Below are positions 9,272 to 18,089 of a stretch of 64,000 nucleotides of DNA, one piece after another. Origin of the DNA: Oscillatoria sp. FACHB-1407 (GTDB lineage: Bacteria > Cyanobacteriota > Cyanobacteriia > Elainellales > Elainellaceae); the NCBI RefSeq assembly GCF_014697545.1, contig NZ_JACJSA010000001.1, positions 372,001-436,000 of the forward strand. The letters run 5' to 3'. A program made the position numbers and the translations under genes. The notes beneath the pieces were generated by a model. That model was not told where the DNA came from. It saw only the letters and a list, made by a program, of their open reading frames with translations, and searched no databases. Positions within the stretch are counted from its first letter, which is position 1. The number at the start of each line of letters is the position of its first letter.

Positions 9272-12200
9272 TTACCAGGGGCTACCGATCATGGTGAAAG
9301 CTGCCCAGTAGTAGGGGTGGGTCAGGTCGCGCTCATTATTAGCAATGAGTTGAGAAGGAAGGGCGATCGCCGTTCCATCCGACACAAGCAATTGATTTCG
9401 TTCCAGGCGCACCTCTCCTCTCAGCATGGCAATTTGGGTACGGCGCAGTGCCTCCGCTTTAATGGGAGACTGCCGCAACTGCCGATAAAACTCGGTCATA
9501 AAGCCCAACGTGCCATCATCGCTGACGTACCACAAGCTTGCCAGAGCTGTTTTAACCCCCGCTTGCACCGCTAACCCACCAAAGCCCAACTCGGCTTGTT
9601 CATCGCCCAACGCCGTTCGGCAAGCACTCAACACCAATAGATCTACAGGTGGATTGTTGAGATTGAGCCGTCGAACATCGTCCAGTTGCACCTGTTCATT
9701 CCAGAACTGAATGTAGGAATTGCTCAAGCTGCCTGCCCTAAATTCAGCATGGGTTGCCAAGTGGACAATGCGATAGGGAGTTTGCTGCCGTTGCAGTTGC
9801 AAATTCTCTAACGTGAAAGAGTTATTGAGGAATAATTGCCCTGATTCTGCGTTATTGGTGATGGTTGACAACTCAGTAGGTACAGCGGGGAGGTCAGGCA
9901 GTTTGTCTTGAAAATCAGAGGCACCCATTGCCAACACTTGAGCATCACGCAGGTCAGAATAGCGAGTATCCGTCAGGTTAAGGCTGGGCATAAAGCCGAC
10001 ACTGTATTTCTCAACTAGAAACTGTTGTCCATCGTGTAACGCTGCAATGGGAAGCGATCGCAACCCAGCCTCCATGATGAAGGATAAGTTCTCAATATTC
10101 TGCTCCTGCAACTCCGCCTCAATGGGGGTGATCAGCCATTGATAGAGTTGTTGGGCGGGGCGTAGATAGGCAGTGCTGCGAAGACGGCTGCGATCGGTGA
10201 TTTGTCCCAGGAGTTGCGTCGAGGCTTGACGAACCTGCGCCCGTGTCACCCCAGGTACCGGGTAACGAACAGGCTCTCCATCCGAGGTCACGATCAATAT
10301 TTCCAATTGATCCGTGTCACTGGCTGTAGCAGAGAGAGCAATTTCCCCAGTAGTACGGTTGAGGTGCTGAGCAAACTGTTGCGTTGAGGCAGCTTCCCGT
10401 CCGGCAAAATCGTTGTTGACCTGAATCTCATCTGAGACAAAGCCCACATAGATCAGGGCGGGAGTTGTCCCTGTTTGAGTTTGAATTTGTTGCAGGGTAG
10501 TTTGAACAACTCCAAGGTTGGGTGGTTCAATGGGAGGGTCTGTCGGCGGTGGGGGAGGCGGCGGTGGCTCTATCGTTGGGTCGTCGATGGTTTGAGTGCT
10601 GATTTGCACATTGCCCTGAACAAAGTCTCCCTCAATCTGTTGCACCGGAGCCAGCGTGACCGACCCAGTAGTAATAGCTCCGGCTGTGCCATTGGTCGTG
10701 GCATTGCCAATAACAAAGGGAATTTCCGTCGGCTCCCCATTTTCTCGTCCCTCAATCCGCAGAAAAACGCTACCTCCAGTGCCACCATTATTGCCTCCAC
10801 GAGTGGAGATGCTGGTCGTGTTAGTGGCATCTACAAAACCCGTTACTCGGAAATGTCGCCCAGCAAAAACGCGGACATCACCACCATTGCCGTTGCCACT
10901 ACCCTGGGTATTAATCGATCGCACCTCAACATCGCCAATCGGGTCTAAGCCTACCGAGCCACCGTTGCCATTTTGGGTTGCACTGGAGTCGATCGCCCCT
11001 GCTGTAATGCGATCGCGTGCATTGACCTCAATGTCTCCGCCTCCCGTTGCGCCAAACGACAGCAAATCTCCAATTTCGACAATTCCCGCTTCAGCAACCA
11101 GGCGAATGTCTCCCCCTTGAGCCGTTTCAGAACTGGTGTTGAGGTTTCCGGTGGTAGCACTACCACGACGCACCGAGCCATTGCTTTCGAGGGTGATACC
11201 AGCAGGAGCCGTAATGTTATTGACGATGATGTCACGCTCTGCACTGAGTTGAACGGGAGCCGTGATCCCTCCAATGATATCGTTGTTAGCGGTAATCCCG
11301 CCCTGTTCGGCATTGATTTGAGCACCGTTGGTGACGGTGACAGGAGTGTTGAAAATGATGTCGCCACTGGTGTTGATATTGGCAGCAACTTCAGCCGCTC
11401 GTGCGTTGATTTGTAAACCAGCCAGACGCACGGGTCCACCCACTTCACCCTCAAATCGAACAGTGCCCTGGGGAGCATTGACCTGAAAGTTGAAGTTGCC
11501 GCTGACAGAACCGCTAAAGTTAATGGCGTTACCGTTACTGGGGTTAGTGGCGTTGCTAGTCAGGGAGACATTGCCCTGTAGTTCGACTCGGCCAAAGTCG
11601 AGTGGGCTGTCGGTTGTAAGGTCGCGGCGCAGAACGGTGGTTCCCCCCCGGAAACTGGCTCTGGCATCATCTTGCAGAATCAAACCGCTATCTGGAGAAA
11701 ACGTGCCGTCTGTCACCCGAAAGATCACCGGATCACGGAACGTAACGTTGCTGATGGTGATGTTTCCTATCCCAGTGGCAATAGTGATGCTGCGGAAGCC
11801 ATCTGCCAGGGCATTAATGTCAGTCGTGGTGAGATCCAGGATGCCGTTGTCATCAGGCAACCCTACATCACCAACCTCAATCGATTGACTGTCAGGTCGA
11901 GCTTGCAACGTCAAAGACCGTCCTGTAACCGAGCCAACTCCACCCAGCAGATCGATCTCAGAGCCACTCAGGGTCAGGGGTCTAGCTCCTGCGGCAAGGC
12001 TCGCTTCAACAAGGAGCGTGTTAGCTGAGATCGTCAACTCGTCGGTGCTGCTCTGATCCAGAGTGATTGGACTGTTGAAGCGAATGTTGCCCACGGCTTC
12101 GACGCTTCCAGCCAGTTCAGTGGCGATCGCCGTTACGTTTAAGTTACCCAGGTTTGGACCCACAGTCGAACCAAACCGGGCTGTGCCGCTGCCCGCATTC

Positions 12201-15200
12201 ACCGTGAGATTGTTGGATTCACCACCCGCACTGTTGACCACACCAGCAAAGGTGACGTTGCCGCCATTGGTAAAGATGCCGACATCATCACCTATCGTGG
12301 TACGCCTTCGCAGAGTGATGTTTTGTCCCTCGGTGCTGATGCCAGCATTCAGTGTGGTTGCTCCAATCAGGGCGATCGCCGCATCATCAACACCGACTAT
12401 TTCTCCGTTGACCGTGATCGAACCATCGTTCGTTTGAATCGTCGTAGGGTCGCGGAATCCGACCGTATTCACCGTAATCTCACCACGACCATTCTCCCGC
12501 CCAATCGTGATGGAGTTGAAGCCGTTTTGCAGCAAGTTAACCTCTGCGCGGCTGAGCACCAATGCATCATCTGCATCATTACTGGACTCGACACCGCCAA
12601 TTTGAATGTTTCGAGCGGCTGTTGTCGGTTGAATCACCAAATTGCCCGTACCGGAGACAGTGCCGCGAAGGTCAATGTTATTTCCTGCCAGCGTGAGGTC
12701 ACCCTCTGCCCCAACAATATCGCCGCTGATCCGTCCCCCCTCGTCAAATACAAAGACATCGTTGGCATTCCCGGTGGTGATGTTTTCGATGCTGTTAAAG
12801 GTGAACCCTTGCGGGAAGGTGCTGTTGAGATTGCCCTGATTAACGCCAGTAATCGACCAGGTGGTGTTTTGATCCAGCCCAACCAGGGTTGAGCCTCCTA
12901 ACACATTGATGGGACTGGTAAAGGTGACACCGGGGTTGAGGGCGATCGTTCCTGTACCATTCGATCGCCCAATGTCAATGCGGCTAAAGCCCGGTTGCAA
13001 TTGAGCCAGGTCAGCGTCACTGAGATCCAGTGTCGTCACACTACCGCTGTCGGTTCCACCGAGGGCGATCGCTTGGGATGGAGTCAGCGGTTGCAGGGTC
13101 AGCACCCCGGTGCTTTGAATAAAACTGCCCTCCCCTAGAGCCATTTCATCCGCAATTAGGGTGACATTGCCACCTCCGGTAGACTCTACGACGCCCAATG
13201 CAATTCCAGGGACATCGGAAGTGCCGTTCCCCGTGCCTGTAATTTGAATGTCTCCGGTATTGCTGCGAATTGTTCCGGCCCCTACACCGACTCCATTGGC
13301 AACGGCTGTTCCAGTCAGTTGAATTGACCCCGTCCCTGTTGCGGTAATTTGTGAGCTATTAATCTCAATGCCATCGTTGTTATCACCTGTGGCGTTGCTC
13401 AACCCGGTCAGGGTGATGTTGCCATTGACCGTCCGGATTTGGCTATCGGTAAATAACAAAATGCCATCAATGAAAATGCCGTTGCCATTCCCTGTGCCGT
13501 TGAGGGTGATCGTACCAGTGTTGTTGGTTTCAAGCGTCGTGCCAAATGCCAGGGTAATCCCTGTGTTGTTGTTGCCACTACCCAGGATCGAGATATCACC
13601 GCCACCCGCATTCAGCGTTGAGCCATTCAAATCAACGCCTCGAACCCCATTCACATCGCCCACTGCCGCTTGAGTTCTAGGGTTAGTGCCACCGCCTAAA
13701 ACGATGTCACCGCCATTGGAATTTACTTGAGCACCATTCAGGGCGATCGCCCCTGCCCCATTGCCATCGCGATCGGAATTTAGGACAATATCACCGCCAC
13801 CAGTGGTGAGCGTGCCCGTTGCCGTAATGCTGTTATTAGCTTGAGCCGTGACGCTGCTCAGTCCAGTTGTCGCCGTAATGCTTCCCAAAGCAATATCCTG
13901 TCCTGCCTGGAAGGTCAGGTTAGCGTTATCTGCCGTGGTGATAAGGCTACCTGTGGTGTTAATGGAACCCAAGGATTGAAACTGTGTCGGATCGGTAAAT
14001 GTAGCATTGCCTGCCAGTGTCAGGGGTGAGCCACTATTTAAGATAAAGTTTGTGTTACCGGAGATCGTGCCATTGGCGTTGATGGTTGTTCCTGTCAGGG
14101 TGTTGGTGCCATTGGCTCCAGCAGTGCCACCAATTGAAGCTGACCGTGATGTAAGGTTGTTGTTCAGGTTGATGGTAGGTGCTGTAACGGAGATATTGCC
14201 ACTATTTCCAGCCGTGCTGCTGCCACCATTGGCGATCGCTCTGGAACTCACTTCTCCTCCAAGCGTAACCGTTCCAAGGGTAGTGCTAATATCGATGTTT
14301 CCGGAGTTGCCAGCGCGATCGCCTGCTCCCACTGAGGTTGCCTCTGCCGTCACACCTCCAGTAATATTCACGTTGCCTGACGGTGCTCTAACGGTGATAT
14401 TACCTGCGTTGCCAACAAATCCAAAATAACTGAGAGCATTGGTAGTAAGGCTACTGGCCGTGATGCCTCCCGTCGCAGCTTCTAAGAAAATGTTCCCTGC
14501 ATTCCGAGAACTCCCGGTGTAGATCAAGGCATTGATCGCCCCTAGGTTGAGACTATCTCCCAAAATGGTGATGTCAGCTCCAGTTCCGGGGATGATTCCG
14601 ATGTTGGGGGTTCCTGGTACGTATCCAGTGCTAATCGTGCCAGCAGTGGTGTTGACAATTCCTTCAGTGCTGGTGATGGTGATGGCGCGACCGGGGTTAG
14701 AAATGTTGCCTGTGGTGATATCGCCTAACGCTTGGAGGGCGATCGTGGCATTATCGCCACCTGTGATCGTGCCGCCTGTAGTGTTGATGGAACCTGCCGG
14801 AGCACGGAGTGTGACAGGGTCATTGAAGGTGACATCGCCTCCGAGAGTAATGGCTCCGCTACCATTAGCTCGACCAATGGTGATAGAGGCAAAGCCATTT
14901 TGCAGGTTTTGTGCCTCAGCTGTTGTCAGGAAGTTTGCCCCTGCACCGCCTAAAACGATGGGTGTTGCAGGATCTAGCGGTTGCAACAGCAGGTTGCCAC
15001 CACTACTGATAGTTGAGGCAATCTCAAGGCGATCGCCTGTTAACGTGATGTTGCCAGTACTCGTGCTAACAGGTAGGGGAATAAAGACTGATGAGGCACC
15101 CAGATTTCCGGTTGTGCCAGTGATTGAGATATTGCCGCCTACCGACGTAATTGGGCTAGTGATCTGTATCCCTGTGAATGTGGTGCTGTTGCCTGTTAGA

Positions 15201-17938
15201 GTAATGTTTCCATTATTAGAGTTGATGGTTGAGAACAAAATGATGCCCTCACCACCAAATCCCCCAGTTGCGTCGCCAGTGAGTGTAATTGCACCATCAC
15301 CCGACTGAATCGGTTCACGAACCGTGATACCGTCATCATCTCGAGCCGCAGTTCCCGTGACCTGAATGGTTCCTCCACCCGAATTCAATGCACCTCTCAA
15401 GAGAACTCCAGGTACTTCTAATCCGGGTCCACCGATCTGATCGCTTCTGCCAGAGATGGTGATATTGCCTCCGTTAGACGTGATGGGTCCTCGAATGTTT
15501 GTGCCAATTGTGCCATTGGGAGCGGAGAGCGTCACATTACCCGTAGCAGTAATGGCTCCAGTAGTAATGCCATTGCCCGTTTGAATCGTAACGCTGCCTG
15601 GACTGGTTAGACTAAAGCCATTGGCATTAAAAGAGCCTGTTGCTCCAGGAGCTTGCAGGGTAACAGCTTCATTAAAGGCGAGGTTGCCTCCCAGAGTAAT
15701 CACTCCACTGCCATCGGCTCGACCAATCGTCGTCGTACTGAAACCATCGGCGATCGCCGCTAGATCTGTGGCTAACAAATCAAAGGTTCCTACACCACCG
15801 TCTGCTGCTCCACCCAGGGCGATCGCCTGGTTTGGGGTCAGCGGTTGTAGCAGCAGCGCACCCGAACTGAGAACCGTTCCATTACCCGCGACGAAGTTAA
15901 TCTCATTTCCGGTTAGCTGAAAACTGCCGCCTCCAGGGTTCGCAAAGTTGGAGAACAGACGACCCGTTGTGATGGTGCCCCCCGTCATCACGATGTTTCC
16001 ACCTGTGGCATTGCCAGAGAAGGTATCCAGTCGAAACGTACTGGCACTGGTATCAATACCGCCTGCGGCAGTTGTGGTCAGAGTAATGGTTCCAGCGTTG
16101 CCGAAACCACCAAAGGTACGAGCTGTCAAATCAGAGGTGACAATGTTGCCGCCTTGAGTGCTTAGGGTGATGTTTCCGGCAGCACTGTCAGAGGAAGTGG
16201 CATCCAGCCTCCCAGCAACGGTGTTGATGTTTCCTGCTCCAGTTGAAGTCAGGGTGATGTCGCCTGCAATCCCTGGATTTGAGGTGCTGAGGTTGGCATT
16301 AAAGGAATTGGAAAACAGGCTGGCGTTAACGGTGATATTTCCCCCAGCCGTCAGGGCAATGTCGCCCCCGTCCGTCACAATATTGGCATTGACATTAATG
16401 TTGTTATTAGCTTGAGCTGCCAAACCCACCCCTGCTGTTGCGATCGAAACTGGGGCATTAAAGTTAATGTTGTTGGTCGCTTGCAAAATGATGTTGGTAG
16501 TTGCCGCATTGAGAATCGCGGCATCAATGGTATTGCCTCCCACATCGGGATCAGCAAACTGATCCACTTGAGTCAGGTTGCCAAACGATCCGGCTCCCGC
16601 TTGAATCGTGATGTTCGTCGGGTCGAGTAGCAAGGTTCCCGCGTTGCCATTGGGCGCAAGAGTATTCACCTGTCCTCGAAAATCCAGAGTTTCCAGGCCA
16701 GAGACTTCGACAAACCCACCATCGCCTGAGACACTTCCACCCTGAGCAGACACCGTTCCCAGAAATCGGGTTAGCTCGTCTGCCCAGACGATGACTCGTC
16801 CGCCACTGCCATTAGTTAGCGCATTGGCTTGAATCGATGAATTTTGGTCAACAACGGTACGAGAGGCGTTGAACACGCTGCCCTGTCCCTGATAGTCACC
16901 ACCGATGCGAACTGTCCCACCATTTTGAGCTGAGGCGTTGAGGGTTGCACCCAACAGAGCAACGCGATCGCCCAGGATATTGATTTGGGGAACCGTAGAA
17001 ACGCGATTCATTGCGTCTTGGGGATTGGTAACAGCATCTATCACACCGGAAGCGATCGCCGTTCCAGGGGTAGTGGGAATCGGGTTATCTGTGTTGGTTA
17101 GCCGAACTGTGCCGTCGGGATTCACCGTCAGTCCGGTTGCTCCTTCAACATCACCTCCAGTCAATAACTCCGGTAAAGATAAAGGTGTAAAGGGGAGGGC
17201 ATTTGGGCTGGAGCCAGTCGTAGCCGTTTCTAATTCCAGACTTAAGAGCAGTCCTTCCTGGCTGACTCGCACTCGGTTTTCTCCAGGTACAGCGGCGATC
17301 GTCACGGAACCTCCCGGCGCGGAGAGAGTTCCTGTGTTGATCACCGTTCCACCTAATAAAGTCAGGCTCTCTCCCTCAGCAACGGTGAGTTCTCCCGCAT
17401 TCAAAACAGAGCCAGGTTGAGCCACGGTAAAGGCAAACTGATCGGGATTGCCCACTAAATTGGCGTAATCATTGGAGCCGACTGCACTGAACCAGGTATT
17501 GCCAAACCCAATGCCGGTTGCGGTTGTTGCCGTGAAGGAAGCGGGCAGATCGAGCCGAGCATTTGCCCCAAATAAAATTCCGGCAGGATTAATCAGATAC
17601 AGGTTGGAGTTGCCGCCACTCATTTGCAGCAAGCCATTGATGATCGAGGCATCGCCTCCTGTTACCCGACCCAAAATATTTTGAATTTGGGGGTTGGAGA
17701 GAAAATTGGCAATTTCTCCGGCACTCAGTCCAAATTGCTCAAAACTATGAAAGAGATTTTGCCCGTCGCGAGACAGCGTGCCACCCTGAATGTCGTAACG
17801 ACTCCCCTGTCGATTGACCTGGGTATTCGTACCGTCCGGTGCTGCCGTCACTTGCGCGTTGACGGGATTACTCCAGGCAAGTGCTCCGATGGGAGTCAGA
17901 ATTAATGACAAACCAATTTTCGTCAGGCAACGCCGCAT
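9272..17938 (-). CDS. Giant filamentous-haemagglutinin-type protein with C-terminal CHAT protease domain
   Basis: 2888 residues from ATG 17938 (MRRCLTKIGLSLIL; an in-frame TTG lies 15 nt upstream). Signal peptide ends near PVNAQ. A two-partner-secretion domain follows to about residue 150 (typical SNLYLINPAGILFG). Then come about 2200 residues of beta-helical Gly/Asn/Thr-rich repeats. These include five ~75-residue modules (LQPL..., LGG, GF.SITIGR.NGSG, F.DPVTL) starting near residues 690, 983, 1610, 1766 and 2006. A polyproline linker sits near 2460. The last ~330 residues are a CHAT domain: His near 2727 in VHLATHAEF and Cys near 2772 in VLSACRTALGDEQ. The TPS domain predicts export through a TpsB pore, but no such gene is in the window. 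CHAT domains are caspase-like peptidases; substrate unknown. Confidence 0.88.
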   Translation of the reverse strand: MRRCLTKIGLSLILTPIGALAWSNPVNAQVTAAPDGTNTQVNRQGSRYDIQGGTLSRDGQNLFHSFEQFGLSAGEIANFLSNPQIQNILGRVTGGDASIINGLLQMSGGNSNLYLINPAGILFGANARLDLPASFTATTATGIGFGNTWFSAVGSNDYANLVGNPDQFAFTVAQPGSVLNAGELTVAEGESLTLLGGTVINTGTLSAPGGSVTIAAVPGENRVRVSQEGLLLSLELETATTGSSPNALPFTPLSLPELLTGGDVEGATGLTVNPDGTVRLTNTDNPIPTTPGTAIASGVIDAVTNPQDAMNRVSTVPQINILGDRVALLGATLNASAQNGGTVRIGGDYQGQGSVFNASRTVVDQNSSIQANALTNGSGGRVIVWADELTRFLGTVSAQGGSVSGDGGFVEVSGLETLDFRGQVNTLAPNGNAGTLLLDPTNITIQAGAGSFGNLTQVDQFADPDVGGNTIDAAILNAATTNIILQATNNINFNAPVSIATAGVGLAAQANNNINVNANIVTDGGDIALTAGGNITVNASLFSNSFNANLSTSNPGIAGDITLTSTGAGNINTVAGRLDATSSDSAAGNITLSTQGGNIVTSDLTARTFGGFGNAGTITLTTTAAGGIDTSASTFRLDTFSGNATGGNIVMTGGTITTGRLFSNFANPGGGSFQLTGNEINFVAGNGTVLSSGALLLQPLTPNQAIALGGAADGGVGTFDLLATDLAAIADGFSTTTIGRADGSGVITLGGNLAFNEAVTLQAPGATGSFNANGFSLTSPGSVTIQTGNGITTGAITATGNVTLSAPNGTIGTNIRGPITSNGGNITISGRSDQIGGPGLEVPGVLLRGALNSGGGTIQVTGTAARDDDGITVREPIQSGDGAITLTGDATGGFGGEGIILFSTINSNNGNITLTGNSTTFTGIQITSPITSVGGNISITGTTGNLGASSVFIPLPVSTSTGNITLTGDRLEIASTISSGGNLLLQPLDPATPIVLGGAGANFLTTAEAQNLQNGFASITIGRANGSGAITLGGDVTFNDPVTLRAPAGSINTTGGTITGGDNATIALQALGDITTGNISNPGRAITITSTEGIVNTTAGTISTGYVPGTPNIGIIPGTGADITILGDSLNLGAINALIYTGSSRNAGNIFLEAATGGITASSLTTNALSYFGFVGNAGNITVRAPSGNVNITGGVTAEATSVGAGDRAGNSGNIDISTTLGTVTLGGEVSSRAIANGGSSTAGNSGNISVTAPTINLNNNLTSRSASIGGTAGANGTNTLTGTTINANGTISGNTNFILNSGSPLTLAGNATFTDPTQFQSLGSINTTGSLITTADNANLTFQAGQDIALGSITATTGLSSVTAQANNSITATGTLTTGGGDIVLNSDRDGNGAGAIALNGAQVNSNGGDIVLGGGTNPRTQAAVGDVNGVRGVDLNGSTLNAGGGDISILGSGNNNTGITLAFGTTLETNNTGTITLNGTGNGNGIFIDGILLFTDSQIRTVNGNITLTGLSNATGDNNDGIEINSSQITATGTGSIQLTGTAVANGVGVGAGTIRSNTGDIQITGTGNGTSDVPGIALGVVESTGGGNVTLIADEMALGEGSFIQSTGVLTLQPLTPSQAIALGGTDSGSVTTLDLSDADLAQLQPGFSRIDIGRSNGTGTIALNPGVTFTSPINVLGGSTLVGLDQNTTWSITGVNQGNLNSTFPQGFTFNSIENITTGNANDVFVFDEGGRISGDIVGAEGDLTLAGNNIDLRGTVSGTGNLVIQPTTAARNIQIGGVESSNDADDALVLSRAEVNLLQNGFNSITIGRENGRGEITVNTVGFRDPTTIQTNDGSITVNGEIVGVDDAAIALIGATTLNAGISTEGQNITLRRRTTIGDDVGIFTNGGNVTFAGVVNSAGGESNNLTVNAGSGTARFGSTVGPNLGNLNVTAIATELAGSVEAVGNIRFNSPITLDQSSTDELTISANTLLVEASLAAGARPLTLSGSEIDLLGGVGSVTGRSLTLQARPDSQSIEVGDVGLPDDNGILDLTTTDINALADGFRSITIATGIGNITISNVTFRDPVIFRVTDGTFSPDSGLILQDDARASFRGGTTVLRRDLTTDSPLDFGRVELQGNVSLTSNATNPSNGNAINFSGSVSGNFNFQVNAPQGTVRFEGEVGGPVRLAGLQINARAAEVAANINTSGDIIFNTPVTVTNGAQINAEQGGITANNDIIGGITAPVQLSAERDIIVNNITAPAGITLESNGSVRRGSATTGNLNTSSETAQGGDIRLVAEAGIVEIGDLLSFGATGGGDIEVNARDRITAGAIDSSATQNGNGGSVGLDPIGDVEVRSINTQGSGNGNGGDVRVFAGRHFRVTGFVDATNTTSISTRGGNNGGTGGSVFLRIEGRENGEPTEIPFVIGNATTNGTAGAITTGSVTLAPVQQIEGDFVQGNVQISTQTIDDPTIEPPPPPPPPTDPPIEPPNLGVVQTTLQQIQTQTGTTPALIYVGFVSDEIQVNNDFAGREAASTQQFAQHLNRTTGEIALSATASDTDQLEILIVTSDGEPVRYPVPGVTRAQVRQASTQLLGQITDRSRLRSTAYLRPAQQLYQWLITPIEAELQEQNIENLSFIMEAGLRSLPIAALHDGQQFLVEKYSVGFMPSLNLTDTRYSDLRDAQVLAMGASDFQDKLPDLPAVPTELSTITNNAESGQLFLNNSFTLENLQLQRQQTPYRIVHLATHAEFRAGSLSNSYIQFWNEQVQLDDVRRLNLNNPPVDLLVLSACRTALGDEQAELGFGGLAVQAGVKTALASLWYVSDDGTLGFMTEFYRQLRQSPIKAEALRRTQIAMLRGEVRLERNQLLVSDGTAIALPSQLIANNERDLTHPYYWAAFTMIGSPW

Positions 17939-17968
17939 ACCAAAATTCCCCAATTCCCGGTGAACACA

Positions 17969-17983
17969 ATCGAGTAACTCGAT
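17969..17983. promoter_or_regulatory. Palindrome upstream of the CHAT protein start
   Basis: ATCGAGTAACTCGAT is a perfect 7+1+7 palindrome 30 nt upstream of the ATG of the giant secreted protein. Its position in the leader or promoter of that gene suits an operator. The binding protein is unknown. Confidence 0.35.
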
Positions 17984-18089
17984 GTCACTCTACTCTGAAA
18001 TGCACCCTTCTGTGCCTATTACTATGCACGGTTCTCAGGGATTTTGCGGAGTCTGACCGATTTTTCTTTACATTTTGGATGTCTAGCCC

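Noticed and set aside
10475-11478. Several 120-175-codon frames on both strands within the CHAT gene region
   Set aside because: They coincide with the repetitive fibre-coding DNA and show no independent start signals or domain patterns.
14532-15308. Long plus-strand frames opposite the CHAT fibre gene
   Set aside because: They are antisense shadows of a repetitive, GC-biased gene; composition (Val/Pro/Met-rich) is typical of such shadows and no gene signals are present.
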